In this document: piece after piece, positions 39,658 to 51,545 of the stretch
How positions within the stretch are numbered: the stretch's first letter is position 1
Layout of the letters: the number at the start of each line of letters is the position of its first letter
Assembly (NCBI GenBank): GCA_028554795.2
Contig: CM068830.1
Coordinates: 111,799,214-111,863,213 of the forward strand
DNA length: 64,000 nt
Direction: 5' to 3'
DNA from: Sinohyriopsis cumingii
Taxonomy: Eukaryota; Mollusca; Bivalvia; Unionida; Unionidae
Made by a program: the position numbers and the translations under genes
The notes under the pieces: model-generated
The model's database searches: none
What the model was told of the DNA's origin: nothing
Seen by the model: only the letters and a program-made list of their open reading frames with translations

Positions 39658-40076
39658 GAGGGTGGAGTTCCTGGAAATCTTAACCCGCGTCCCTTTTTTT
39701 TGTATACATTTCCTGTTGCTTTCTTTAGTGCCATTCCAGCAGCGGTTCCAACAGCACCTAACGCGGCTGCTTTTGCGACTGCGGGGGCAGCAGCAGCTAT
39801 CACTGCTGGTATGGCTGCGAGAAGAGGAAATATACCGCCTGTTTTAACCATATCTTTGACAGCTGCAGGAGAGAAATCAAGTTGAGTTCCAGTCGTTGCT
39901 CGCTTTGCTTTATTGAAATGTGTTAGTTGGGTTTAAGTTAATGACAGTTTGTTTGGACCGCCCATTAGCTGATAGTGTTTTAATGTTATTTTTGTCGCAC
40001 ATGTGCTCGCGTTCTTCGATTGTAATTTCTTCACCTGACCAGGAGTCAGAGTGACATTAACATGACTGTATGACAT
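39618..40076 (-). pseudogene. E2 pVI-like protein, one nonsense codon
   Basis: The start MSYSHVNVTLTPGQVKKLQSK is near-identical to E1. A TAA after LSLT replaces an Asn codon. The Ala-rich helix (GGIFPLLAAIPAVIAAAAPA) and the basic GRGLRFPGT tail follow in the same frame. Confidence 0.8.
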
Positions 40077-40127
40077 TTTATTTAATACGAGATTGATCTA
40101 ATTGTTTACATATTGCTGCTAGCAATG

Positions 40128-41502
40128 TTACATATTTTCCACTGGGGCATCAAGGATTCTCATTTGTCCACCAGCACCTTCAAGTAGCATTGTTTTATCA
40201 GAGCTTATGACCGCGATTGCTCTGTAAGGGTTACCTGAGTTTACGTTAGCTCTGAGGTGTAAATCAACAACAGATTGTTTAGCTAAATCAAGATGCTCCA
40301 GCGAAAAGTAATAAATCGGATACATACTCGTAAAATCCAACTGTGATATTTGCAAACCAGTATCAATATTTTGATCACGTCCCATAAATGTCATCAAACG
40401 GTGATATACACGTGCTACATTATTAGTGCCAAAATTCAGTATTATATCCTCGAATGGTTCTTGATGTCCGTTTATTCGCAAGGATACTGCAGTGATACCA
40501 ACTTGATCAAATATCATATGAGAACGTTCTTGATTGTTTAATCGTAAATTAAGTTGAAACGCAACAAAGACATGTCTTGGTGCCGCAACACCTTGCTGTG
40601 ATGATATATGCCACGTGAATAGCCCATCAACATAATTTTGATTAACGTCAGTGGTTGTTGTTAGCCACGACAGTATTGATTTACCACCTTGATCCATGAA
40701 AGAAATTAACCGCTGTTCTTCAGCGAGTGACGGAGTCATCACCTGCATCCACAGAGCAAGTCTTTTTATATTTACTTTACCGTCAGCAACGCCAGCTGCT
40801 CGCCAGATAGCATCATTGTCATCACCTTTTCTCACAAGTACAACTGTGTGCTTGGCTCCAAAAATGGCCTTTCTGACATTTCTACAAAATCCAAAGATGT
40901 GAGACAGTGGAATAACATGAAAATGCTCTATTATCACCTTTCAACATTAATTTTCGTGTTCCAAACATTAAGTTGTATTCAGTTTTGGGAAAGGATAAAT
41001 TTTCCACATCGACATTAGCATTTTTGGCATTGTTTTGTGGTCGCCTTACGATGCCATGTCTTCCATCAGGAAAGTTAGAATTGTCTTTGGCGAACATCAT
41101 TGTTGGGCCAGCTGATCTAGTGTAATCATCTGAATATCTTGCCAGCCCAATAATTGTCCTAGCAACATTAACATCATCTTGAATTGTCTCAATTTCTTTG
41201 CCGTCTATGAGATATATGGCGCTGGAAAATAGTGCCATGATGCCATTATTTACAAAGCCAACTTGGACATCAGCTGCATATGGTGTATTAGCGATAACAT
41301 TTGTTACGATTTCACCTGTAACTTCAATAAATGCTTCCGCGGGCAAGAAATATCTACTTGTATCCTGAACTTGTAATTCAATTCTACCCCGCTGATTTGG
41401 TTCTCGTGCTTCATAAGAATAGTACTAATAATCGCGCACAGACTCATCCTTGAGTACTGGTGCATCCATATCGAAAGCTGGATCAGACACGCGTTTAAAC
41501 AT
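40128..41502 (-). pseudogene. E2 major capsid-like protein, nonsense codon and frameshift
   Basis: The start MFKRVSDPAFDMDAPVLKDE matches E1. A TAG replaces the Gln after VRDY, and a one-base shift near 40920 divides the protein at NRAFSC/PLSHIFGFCRN. The rest matches E1 closely to DAPVENM at 40128. Confidence 0.88.
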
Positions 41503-41519
41503 TTTATAGTAAATCATAG

Positions 41520-41936
41520 TCATCTAAAACGAAAACCACTTCCTGATATCATACTTGTATTTATTGGTTGATCCAGTATCTCTGCTAGTTTTTTATTTGC
41601 AGCTTGATTTATTACTTTACTGACATCCGCAGGCATCTCTGCGGTGGCTGGTAATTTGACTGGTCTGCGTAATCGCGCTAATCATTCCTTGATTGCAGTA
41701 AATGCCTTGCTGGAAATATTACCGATAGCACCAGGAGCTTTATCTTTAATAACATCAATAGCTTTCATTGATAGTTGTTTTGCAATCGGCGCTGCCTTGG
41801 GTGCTAGTCTTCTGAGTAAACCTTGAATAACATCACCTAGTCCATCTCCGTAAATTGCTCTATAAACAGGTAGTCGTGAATTTATTACCCTGACCACGAC
41901 GGGTCCACGGTGAGCGTTATGTATGATCATTATCAT
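41520..41936 (-). pseudogene. E2 small basic protein, one nonsense codon
   Basis: A TGA (41682-41684) replaces the Arg of the E1 KER motif. The frame continues to MISGSGFRFR. The RLAPKAAPIAKQLSMKAIDV segment is conserved. Confidence 0.75.
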
Positions 41937-41962
41937 TTATTTTTTTATCTAACTCGATGATT

Positions 41963-43133
41963 TCAGTCAATAATTTCATCGATAAGTTCTCGATACGCGT
42001 GAACATCCATGATACCACCCTGAAATAATCAATGACAAATACCAGCTGCTTCATTAATTATTTCCGGTGAGTTATTACCAGCTCGTCTGCCTCCGATGAG
42101 AACTTCTAACCGCGATACATCATTGAGAACACTATCAGGACAAGTAATGTGACTACCAAGACCACTACCAGTAGTACCGGGAGGTCCCCCTTCTTCAAAT
42201 TCCTTAGCTAACTCCCGCCGTCGTTTTTCTAATGGTGGCCGAGGTGTAGTAAGTTGATATGAAGACGGTAGAGGTGTAGTAAGTTGATATGAAGACGGTA
42301 GAGGTGTAGTAAGTTGATGTAAAGGCTGCAGGGATGGAATACGTTGAAGTGAAGGCGATAGCTGTCTTTCTACTGATGGCGGAGGCGACTGAGTGGATAG
42401 TTGTTGTTCTGCTTGTTTCACTTTCTCATTATAAAGTCTCTCTACTTCTTCAAAAAACCCTCTGAATTCTAAATCATCATCTCTGGCTTGCTTTTTATTT
42501 TTATATATACGATATATCCATTTGATAAGACTATCATCGTTTATTTTTTCAAAGCCAGGCCTAAAGATACTGGATTTATTAAATATACTAATTAATGTTT
42601 TTCAGGTAGTTCCTCACTTTTAGTATTTCTAATATCTTCGACAAACCCTTCTCTAAATTTTTTAATCATTGCAACATTTTCTTTTATTGGTTTAGGTGTA
42701 AGTTTTTCTTTTACTCCAGCTACTTCAGTACGAATTTCACTGACCCCTTTAAATATTTCTTCACCAACAGGAGGATGAGCTGCAGCTATATCAGTTGGAA
42801 GTTTTTGTAAAAATCTTTTTTGTTTGTTTAGTTCTCCTTGCAATTTTTTCAGCATGCTCAGCGGTTTGTTTTAGCGTTGGAAGAATACCTTTTTTTTCTT
42901 TCCTCTTCCGTAATATCTCCCAATAAAGCTCTTTCAGTGACCGCCGCAGCCTTTTCAGTAGCTGTTGTAACGGGTTTAAATAACTGTTCTGTACCCGTAG
43001 CAAATTCAACTTGTGCTTGCTGTCGTTGTTGAAGTTTTTCTCTAAAACGATCGCGGACAGGAATAAATTTTTTAATTGCTTCTAATCGCTCTCACGCTAA
43101 TCTAACACTATATGCTTCTCCGATATTTGCCAT
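41963..43133 (-). pseudogene. E2 coiled-coil structural protein, multiply broken
   Basis: The start is at 43133, with a stop after 13 codons (E1 has RERLE here) and further shifts near 42850 and 42600. A Gln/Pro-rich section with three tandem copies of a PLPSSYQLTT-type unit (42230-42330) follows. The conserved C-terminal SRLEVLIGGRRAGNNSPEI and LFQGGIMDVHAYREL blocks are present. Confidence 0.75.
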
Positions 43134-43214
43134 TATTATTGATTTTATAATTTTTTAATTCACAGAAATCCTTTAGGATTAGAAATACTTTGTATTAAAA
43201 ATTCTAGAATTTTG

Positions 43215-43453
43215 AGCAGCAGAGAGACTAAACAACACGGAATGTTTCGTCTAGTAGACCCTTGTATCGAGAAGTAGTTATATAGGTAGATATTTTTCAT
43301 GAGATAACCCTTCTGGTCAGCGGAGAAATCCTATTTATCAGTGTTTTCTGACCAGAAGGGTTTATTTTGTGAAGACAAATCTTCTATCAAGAGTGTTTTC
43401 AATAGAAGGTTCTGTTTGACGAAATAGTTGGTGGGCTCAGTCTCTCTGCTGCT
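43215..43453 (-). repeat. E2 right terminal inverted repeat (~239 bp)
   Basis: It is the mirror of 27357-27596 with about eight differences and one length change by eye. The same boundary motifs are at both ends. Confidence 0.93.
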
Positions 43454-43458
43454 AAAGT
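43454..43458. repeat. E2 right target-site duplication (AAAGT)
   Basis: It matches 27352-27356. Confidence 0.75.
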
Positions 43459-43599
43459 GTACTTATCAACATTAATATTATTGATGCATATTCTAAATCC
43501 TTAAATAACTATAAAATCACGTTTATTATCGTTTATGCAAACTTGAACCAGTTCAGCACCGCCCTTTTTCGCATCCTACACATACACTCATAAACTTGT

Positions 43600-44050
43600 A
43601 TTATGGCACAATTTACAAGGACAATAAGTACACAACATGGTCTTACAGCACCAAAACGTGATAGTGGTGTTATAAATGGTATTTGACATACTAGAGTAGA
43701 GATGCTTATTTGCTTTTAAATGGTCATCAGGGTCCCTTTCAAGGAATTTTACTTCATTATGCAAAAAATAAAACCGCGCTTACATATCGCAGTATGTGGT
43801 CTTATCTTGACCGGCATCAAAAACGTCGAAACAGGTTTACAAATGTCTCAACACCGCTTTCGTTAATTATACTGTATTTAAAAATTTATATTGTAAAATC
43901 TGTAGCTCTTTAGGAAATTTGTTGGCATCTATCTTCATGCACCTTATAGTGCAGTTCCACATGGTACATCAGGAAATAATTATATATGTTATGATGCGAT
44001 ACTTTCCGACAAGATTCGGAAGTTACGGATGGTCGAACAAGCATCCAAAT
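43600..44050 (+). pseudogene. E4 major capsid-like protein remnant (C-terminal third)
   Basis: Recognisable blocks are AQFTRTISTQHGLTAPKR (E1: GQFTWHIASQQGVSAPRH), LLNGHQGPFQGILLHYAKNK (E1: RINGQQEPTENIQLNYARN), and ICYDAILSDKIRKLRMVEQ (E1: IAVILSDKAMLLEGGSGRMRVV). They lie in different frames with stops. Confidence 0.75.
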
Positions 44051-44159
44051 TTTTGGCTACGGATATACATATAGAATAGTCTCAAAACTAAACCTAATTT
44101 CCTTTTAATCAGGCGCAGGTTGTCCTTAGTTAAAATTAACTGGAAAAATGATAATAACA

Positions 44160-44510
44160 AATCTGTGTTCTCACATTGAAATTTCCTCCAGCACAATTAA
44201 CTGGAATTGTTCCAGAGTGGTTAACCCAAACACAAATAACCAACTTAGTAAAGCCGAAGACAATAACACATTATTTGTGTCAAGAATTATCCAAATCTGA
44301 TATGATGCAAAGACTGTTTGGATACTTTCATTGCCTGCAGCGATTCCAGCATAGGCAGCAGCAGTGGCTCTAACGATTGCTAAATCATCCGCGTTTGGTA
44401 TTGTCGAAATAGCATTTGCATCATCCGCGTTTGGGATTGTCGAAATAGAATCTGTGATAGCGCTAACAAATGCGGTTAGCGGTGGACCTAAAAAGCGCGG
44501 AAGCAATTAA
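44160..44510 (+). pseudogene. E4 pVI-like protein remnant
   Basis: LTQTQITNLVKPK resembles the LT..Q repeats of the pVI-like protein. After a frameshift an Ala-rich hydrophobic part (LPAAIPA.AAAVALTIA) and a duplicated SSAFGIVEI segment follow, ending in basic GGPKKRGSN. Confidence 0.6.
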
Positions 44511-45409
44511 TAGGCCATCGATTAACAGGAACAAGTCGTCGAATACTATCAAGCATAGGTATTTGATTACCCGATACAACGCCGTTAAACAGTCCATTGT
44601 TTTTGGGAATTTATCGTCATAAACTATGTAGTAGAAAGAAACCAAACCAAATGGTTTTAATACTTAAATAATTTAATTATTAAAGTTAAACCAAGACGAT
44701 ATCAAAGAATATTACAGTATTATGACTTCAATCCAAAGAATATTAAAAGGTGATATTCAGGTTCAAAATACTCGAATGTTACCCAATCCTTGAATGAACG
44801 TATGAAACAATATTGTCCTGGAAAATTTACAAGAGTATCTAAATAATGTTCTCCTCTAAAGCGCAATGAGCAATCCTAACATTTGTATCCTCTCAATGTA
44901 TCTAAAAACAACATTAAACATATCTGCAGACAGATTTTAACACATCAAATAATAATCTGAAAGAGTAACGAGTCTAAAATAGTAATGCATTTGGTGGCTT
45001 AGTTCGCTACTGATAGACAAATTCAAGAGTCTATTACGACTTTATGTCGTTATATACCCCACGAGACATGTCTTACTACTTAAACTAATATTTCGCAATA
45101 CCTGTTAACTTGACCTTGCACATGCAATTGAAAATATGCTGACCCTACTAGCAATTAGAAATTACCCTAACTTGTCAACAAGAGTTATCATTAAAACTTA
45201 GCAACATCTATTTATAGATCATATGTAATCTACAGGCACTATAATATCTTAAAATAATCGATACCTGTGTACAAGATTAGGCATGTAATATATTTTACGA
45301 TAATTATACAATTTACAAAACCATAATACAGTGACAGTCGTGAACGAGGAGTTACAAAATATAGATATACATAAGACCATAACAGTTCGGTAATCTTGAT
45401 TTGTTTTAC

Positions 45410-45640
45410 TCCCTGTGGTAAAATCTGTGACGCATTTTCTTGGAGTTCTTTTGCGAGATGAAATTTCATCGATGGCATCACGCACACGTGGAGCCGGTAA
45501 TGTTAACCTGTATTTAACAAAAGGTCCAGGCATTCATACGGTTGCATACACTGTGACATAAAAGACGCGTCGTTTGTAGTTTGACTGGCATGGACTTGCA
45601 CCTGCAGTTGAAGCTTACTAATTATTTAACTGAGGTCACT
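45410..45640 (+). pseudogene. E4 protease remnant
   Basis: FLGVLLRDEISS corresponds to FRGVFMRDQLP, KGPGIHTVAYTV to SGPGTHWVSYAV, and FDWHGLAPAVEAY to FDWYGLAPPVEF. Stops and frame changes separate the blocks. The C-terminal half with the catalytic Cys was not found. Confidence 0.7.
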
Positions 45641-45650
45641 AACTTCCATA

Positions 45651-46690
45651 GAGGTGGAATAGTCTGCCACTTTTGCATTGATAGTGCTAGCATAAACTTG
45701 TCTTTCTGGATTATTATGTGGTCAGCATGTTGTCGAACAGTTGCATGCACTGGCGGGAAATAGAAACAGACTTTCAGAAAATTTTAATTTTGACCTAAGG
45801 GCAGCAGCGGGGAATATGATTTAGTTTACCTAAGAATTATTCGTTCTTGCCTTAACATATAAAGCAGAATCAGTCGCAATGTTTTGTGCAGTTATTCCTT
45901 TGGGTGGAATAATTCCTGCAATGAATGATTTAAATAAATGATCCCTCTTGAACTTAACGCTTCGTAGATATTCAGTGAAGATCAATAACAGGAATACAAC
46001 TATTGTTTACGAAACTCACAACTTGTGTAAAAGAATATTTTGAAATTCCAAAGGAAAATTCCTCTGATAGATAAACATGGCTTAACATTGAACTCACATG
46101 TAGCTAAACATCTTGTTTACACTTTACAATAATGGCAATAGTTATGCCTAAACGTCCACCGGGACCCTCTATAACGGACACAAGTCGTCTTTTCTTGCAA
46201 TGTTTTGACTCGCCATCAAAATAACTAGAAACCGCTAAAGGTATATTTTGCATTGGTTTATTTCTTTTTTTCTCATTGTCTCAATCCAATCAGAAGATAC
46301 TCCTAAATGAAATAAGCAAATAGGTTGGAAGACGAAAGAGAAAATCAAACTTACTTCTTTAAAGACAGATGCACTGATGCATTGTTCGTCATGTTAATGT
46401 TTCATTGCAGTCAATAAAAATATGTCCTTGTCCGCCTAGCACAACTTTATATACACGTAAACATTGTATTAAGTAAGATGACGGTGTGTCGTTTATTATC
46501 AATGTATTCAAGCTGTACGAGCATATCATAAACTTCTCCACTTCAAGAGGCCTTGGAAACGAAAACACGGACACACACACATATGCACCGACTGGTAAAA
46601 AGACAACAACATTGCCTCTGTTTTGGTAAAGCGTGCCTTTTCCCAGTTTCAAGGACATTTGATTATCTTGGGTATTCTATTGTCGGCCCG
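45651..46690. other. No gene recognised
   Basis: AT-rich DNA with short open stretches only. Part may belong to E4, but nothing aligns by eye. Confidence 0.4.
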
Positions 46691-46696
46691 ATGCAC

Positions 46697-46806
46697 CGTT
46701 AGAGTCATAGGTGGATTGAACTGTGAGGCTACCCACTGGGCTTTCATAATCGTAACAAGTAGCATCGTTCAAAGGAGATTGAACAATCACTCTTCCCAAT
46801 TCAGAC
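46697..46806 (-). other. Exon-like segment 1 of a repeated host exon family
   Basis: On the minus strand an AG acceptor (46807-46808) precedes a 110-nt open segment containing SELGRVIVQSPLNDATCYDY, followed by GT. It is similar in length, splice phase and residues (GR.I.QSP.ND.TC..Y.SP) to 56057-56169 and 57010-57122. The donor here is weak (ACG/GTGCAT). Confidence 0.45.
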
Positions 46807-46809
46807 CTA

Positions 46810-48190
46810 GGTGCAAAATAAAATAGTTTAGTTGTAGTTTTAAAACATGCTCTTCCAATAATGTTCAAATATAATTTCTTTCTATAAATACATAGGGGAA
46901 AATAGTCTGGATAAGATGATTTTGGCCATGCATGCTGGGGAACAGATATGGTAATAGCCATGCGAAAGTGAATACAGAACAACATGGTTATTGCGATATC
47001 TCATTTATGTTTTTTTTATTTCATGTCTATGTTGTTGCTTTACAGCTATATAATTGAATAAATGATAATTAAACGTTTTTCCTTTCATGGTATGCTTCGT
47101 AAAATTTAAAAAGATATAACCATAAGAGGCATTCTAAATGTATATAATGGTTTGCTGATTTGTCTTTCTCCCGATCATCTCACCAAAAAAATATAGGATA
47201 TATTTGAAAATTAGTGTAGTCAACTAATAAGACTTTCAAGACGAACATATAAGCAAGTCAGATCATTTGACACAGGCTAATTACTCTAAATTCATAACAA
47301 TAATTTAAGTGTATATGACGTATACATATTTCGTCAAATAATTTTCATCAAGTGTTTTCTTCTTACGAAATTCAAGTTCTCATATAAAAATAATAATTTT
47401 GGACAAATACGTTCTCTGGTAATTATAGTGAATTTTATCTTAAAACTATATGATTTTTATCCAGTAAAATACTATTGGCATATGTACACTTTACGAGCAA
47501 TCACATACACATCAGCTCTTTCGGCGTTTAATTTGTTTGGAGTTCTATTAAATATTATTCATAGAGTTAATAATTAAGATTTGGTCTGCTATTCTATGAT
47601 TATTTTGGGATTTAATTCCCAAAACCGTTAGCTCTTTATTTCATTTTCACTTGGTATTCAAGGGAAATAGATGACTTGTTGCCTTTTATAATACTTTTTG
47701 CTTCCCACTCTTTTCTGTTACTTATGTTTAGCACATCTTCTTGCGAACTTAGAAAACGTATCAAGCAAGCGAATAAAAAATATAAATGTAGATTATTGAA
47801 AAGGATTAGAAGGAGAGGTAAAAAGCTTTAAATATAAATGTGTAGATAATTTGTAGACAATTAACTTCGTGGATAAAGTCTCAGATATGTGTGGTTGTGG
47901 ATATGCAACGTAGTATAGCTAATTTGTGAGTCATGAGAAAATGAGATAATGCTGACGCTGATAATAATAACGACGACGGGTATTATGGATTTCCTTTATG
48001 TTTATAACATGCCTATACTACTACTATTACTACTACTACTACCTTTACTACTACTACTACTACTAACTAACGAATAATAATACTTATACTAATAATAATA
48101 ATAATAAAAATAATAATAATAATAATACTCATAATAATGTGAGCACTAATAACGCTGGGATGTTTAAGAGTTCTGTTAAATCTCTCGAAA
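46810..48190. other. Host-like DNA with TAC/TAA microsatellites, no gene recognised
   Basis: 48014-48130 is a mixed (TAC)n and (TAA)n tract. The rest is AT-rich and without supported features. Confidence 0.5.
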
Positions 48191-48237
48191 ACAGCCGCTT
48201 TGATTTTTGATTGTGAGAGTGTTGAAAAGAGGCATAG

Positions 48238-48690
48238 TTATTTTTGTTTTATATCAGTCTGAGGCGGTTTTGTTTGAAATTGACTACTAAGATCTGCCCA
48301 TAATTTATTGGGTCTGCGTGCACCTACCATGCTATCAAAAGCCTCATGGATATAACTTCCATTTCTGTTTTTCAGAGGAACCATCCATGTATATTTACGA
48401 AATACACCGATCACCGTAATGAGATATTTTAAATTATCGCTATACGCATTGTAATCTTTCATGTCGACGAGGTCTGCAGAACATGAATCGTCTGCTGCGA
48501 CTGCGATGACTCTGAGTTGTGGAAAATATTTACATGCAGGTTTATGAAGATCTTCTGGCAGCGTCTTCAGTGCTGAAGGATCATCTACTTTAGCTGACTT
48601 TTCATTTTTTGTTTAATACCACGTACAAGAGTTTGGTCTACTCGCTCTTTGAAAATTGTCCGGTTTGAGTTCTCTTATATCCCACAGCTT
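48238..48690 (-). pseudogene. E5 Maverick-type integrase fragment
   Basis: LHKPACKYFPQLRVIAVAAD, then SADLVDMKDYN with the first catalytic Asp, and LKYLITVIGVFRKYTWMVPL are the canonical start of the Maverick integrase core. The segment reaches GARRPNKLWADLSSQF, where the second Asp lies, and stops soon after. Its sequence is clearly different from the E1/E2 integrases. Confidence 0.85.
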
Positions 48691-48694
48691 CACT

Positions 48695-48937
48695 TTACCA
48701 CATCCTACTTTGTCGTCGGGTTGATCTTGCTATAAATATCATCGCGATGGCTTCTACGTTGTTATAATGTTCGTTTTCATCCAGTTGCTTTGTTTCTAAT
48801 GGATTCCACGGTCTGGGATAATTATGTATTGGTAACGTCCATCCTCTGCGAGGCCCTGGGAGATTTCTGATCAGTGCATGGATATCCGCAGTGCCACCGA
48901 GAATTTGTCGTTGTTCACAGCACGTACAGTCTCCCAC
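48695..48937 (-). pseudogene. E5 phospholipase A2-like remnant
   Basis: IRNLPGPRRGWTLPIHNYP, then PWNPLE and KQLDENE and NNVEAIAM follow the known PLA2-like Maverick/adintovirus domain (usual form LPGHNY.GP.N). The Gly-Pro of the calcium loop and the His-Asp pair are lost or out of frame. Confidence 0.75.
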
Positions 48938-49295
48938 ATACAGCTTACTCTCTACGCGAAGGTCTTCTCAGCTTGTGTCCACGTCGTACTTTCTGCATTT
49001 CATGTTTTATACAAAGAAATTATATTAACTTGTAGATGGTGTCTGTATTCCTTTACCTGCGACGATGTGTGGTTTTTCTGGAACCAGATACTCCACACCT
49101 CGATTTAGTTATAAGGCGATTATTTTTGACCATCGCCACTGTGGGTTTGATATCACCTACCTAGTTTTACAACTGATCCACCTCGACTTAGTGTTGAATG
49201 TTATATGTTAAATTTACCCTATTTTAGTAAACTATGTTTCCCAAAGCAAGTTATTAAAACGTCTTCAAACAGTGACATCACTACTCACAAAGTCG

Positions 49296-49608
49296 TCAGA
49301 TAACATCTAAACGTGATTTTCCACAGTATGGTGCAATCGATGCAGTACCATCCACACGTGCTCTCATTGACGTTTTAAAATTGTAATTAATTATAGACTG
49401 CACCTTTCGACTGTTACTGGATATAATATATGACCTCATCTGGAGGAGGTAAAATAAACGAATCGAAATAATCGACGTAGCTGTTATGTGCATGTTTCAC
49501 CAAAACAAACCAGTGAGTTCCAGAGCCATCAATACACATGTGCAGGTGAATCACACAACACTCGTTGAATGATATTTTATCATGAAGAATGTAGACTGCG
49601 CTTAACAT
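49296..49608 (-). pseudogene. E5 Maverick protease remnant
   Basis: MCIDGSGTHWFVLVKHAHNS and VDYFDSFILPPPDEVIYYI are the His-containing and acidic-residue parts of the adenain-type protease. A stop follows, and the Cys-containing end is only faintly visible in another frame. Confidence 0.8.
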
Positions 49609-49620
49609 AATCAGATTCAG

Positions 49621-51540
49621 TATTGTGCTAACTTTTGGTAAAAAGCCTTTGATTTATTCCACGCACTGATTGTTCACCCGGTATTGTGCCAACGTATATA
49701 ACTACCATCATTTGTTTTTCAACTTAACATGAGATCCTGCTGCATAATCTACTCTTCATGTTGAATTTTCCATCGGACGTCCAGAAAGGCTTTATGGGGA
49801 TGCAAGTACTCATTTTCGTCAGGCGTCTGGATTTTTCAGATCGTGCTTGCATTCAGGTTGGTGATGTTCTAGTCTTGCTATTCGATGTACTCCTACTCCA
49901 TCATGGATTCGTCGACAGGAGTGTCGTCGTTCAGCCTAAGATTATCGCTAGTAAGTCTCAAGTACATCGGATTTATACTAAGGTAGTGTTATAAATAACA
50001 CCGTGATAAAATCACACAGTTACAGCCGCGGTGTGGCCGAAATAACACAGATGTCGACTCTTTTGTCAGGAGCCATTGGACAGTTTTCACCACAATCGTT
50101 TTGATCCATAACCAGATCCGATTGAACCAATAGATGGTATTTGCACGCAATTTATTTTCTTAAGACCCTGTAATATATGTTGTTGACTTGATATGGTAAC
50201 TGCTTCAATTTCTTTCAGAACATATTTGCCTGCAAAGAAAGATTTGTGAAAAGCGTTGCTGAAAATGGAGCTTGGTCGATACAGTCAACTGTGGCATGAT
50301 GTTACTAGCTAAATCTTGTCCCACTGCCGTTCCAGTTGCTGATGCTGCTCCGGTAGCTCTAGCTTCATCTGCTTTGAGGACCATACGAGAGGCTTTAGAA
50401 GCGATACCGGGAAGTTCTGCTGTAACGGAAGACAATAAGGTGGATTAAAATCCACCCAGGAATATTCGCTTTTGTGCACGTAATCATCTCATGTTTTATT
50501 CTTTAACCAGTTACTATTGTATCGATGAAGATTTTGTGCCGTGGAAACGCTCTGCGTCTTACATGTATGTAGCGGTAATTTTTACGTTGTTTTTATTAGT
50601 GAGCCACATGGTGACTTCTGAGATCACGTACGTGGTCATAATATGATTATACATTAATATATTAAGATGATTCTGCCATAGCGATCCCAGAGGAATGATA
50701 GTCGCCGTGGAATAAATCACGTTGGATGCTGAAACGACCGAAGGTAACGATTCCTGAGCGTTTGAGAATTTGATGAGTAAGATGCTGTGGTGCATGGACA
50801 GAAGTTGACAAAGTCAGCTAGATGTTTTGAAACATGTATTTTAGCTACCTGTTGAACGTTGTTTTCAACCAATCAAATCATTGTATAGACTCTTATACTG
50901 ATCTGACGTGAGAAGATCACTGCCCAGAAGATGAATGAGGATATCCACCATCTTCTACGAATGCTGTTGTTGATGCCAGCACCGAAGCCACTTCCAGTCT
51001 CCTTTCCATCCGTTTCACCATCATCCTTTAGTTTTGACTGCAATGATCCATTTTCACTTATTACTATCCTTGTGGCTGCTGCTGTGGCTGTTGCTGTTAT
51101 GGCTGTTGTGGTTTTTGTGTGGGCTGTTTTAGTTTATGTAGCTGATATTGTTCCATTCCATATAAGTTCTGTATTTTTTTCTTTTTCATCAGCACCACGA
51201 AGATCTATGCTTATTGTGTTTTAAATTGTATCAGTTATTTCACTCACCTGATCTACATCTTTATCTGACAAATGTTTAATAACTCTTCCATAAATATTGT
51301 ATACTTGTATACTTTATATTGTATACTTTAGTTAATATGTTGTGTACTGCTAAAATGTCGAAATAAGCCTCCTATAAAGTTGCTTTCTTATTTATTTTTT
51401 TTCAATAGCTGAAAGTTTTCATTTTTAAAATTAACTAACATTTTAATTATAAAACTGGATCTGAATAACTAATAGTTGCTTTAGAGCTTCATCGCTCCGA
51501 GCTGCTTCATAATTGATACATTTAAAAACTGTTCTCTCTC
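49621..51540. other. Decayed region, possibly further E5 sequence
   Basis: The minus strand at 50205-50435 has an Ala-rich open stretch (ARATGAASATGTAVGQDLAS), and 50931-51224 has a long low-complexity segment. Both fit degraded minor virion genes, but I cannot name them. Confidence 0.35.
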
Positions 51541-51545
51541 TTCAT

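Larger units (their letters stand above)
27357..43453 (-). mobile_element. E2: complete but inactivated PLV/Polinton-like element, 16.1 kb
   Basis: It is bounded by ~240-bp terminal repeats and a 5-bp duplication. It has the same gene content and order as E1 but lies in reverse orientation, with structural genes at the right end on the minus strand. Most genes carry nonsense codons or frameshifts, and the two terminal repeats differ at roughly 3-4% of positions by eye, so E2 is clearly older than E1. It lacks zinc-finger gene B and has two small genes not found in E1. Confidence 0.93.
43600..45650 (+). mobile_element. E4: relic of a related PLV/Polinton-like element (capsid, pVI-like, protease)
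   Basis: Plus-strand fossils of three consecutive structural genes lie in the family order. Sequence similarity to E1 and E2 is lower than between E1 and E2, so this is an older or separate lineage. No terminal repeats were found. Confidence 0.7.
48200..49620 (-). mobile_element. E5: relic of a canonical Maverick/Polinton (protease, PLA2, integrase)
   Basis: Three minus-strand fossils have residues typical of ordinary Mavericks/adintoviruses rather than of the E1/E2 family. Decayed low-complexity stretches up to about 51.7 kb could be further parts of it. Terminal repeats were not identified. Confidence 0.75.
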
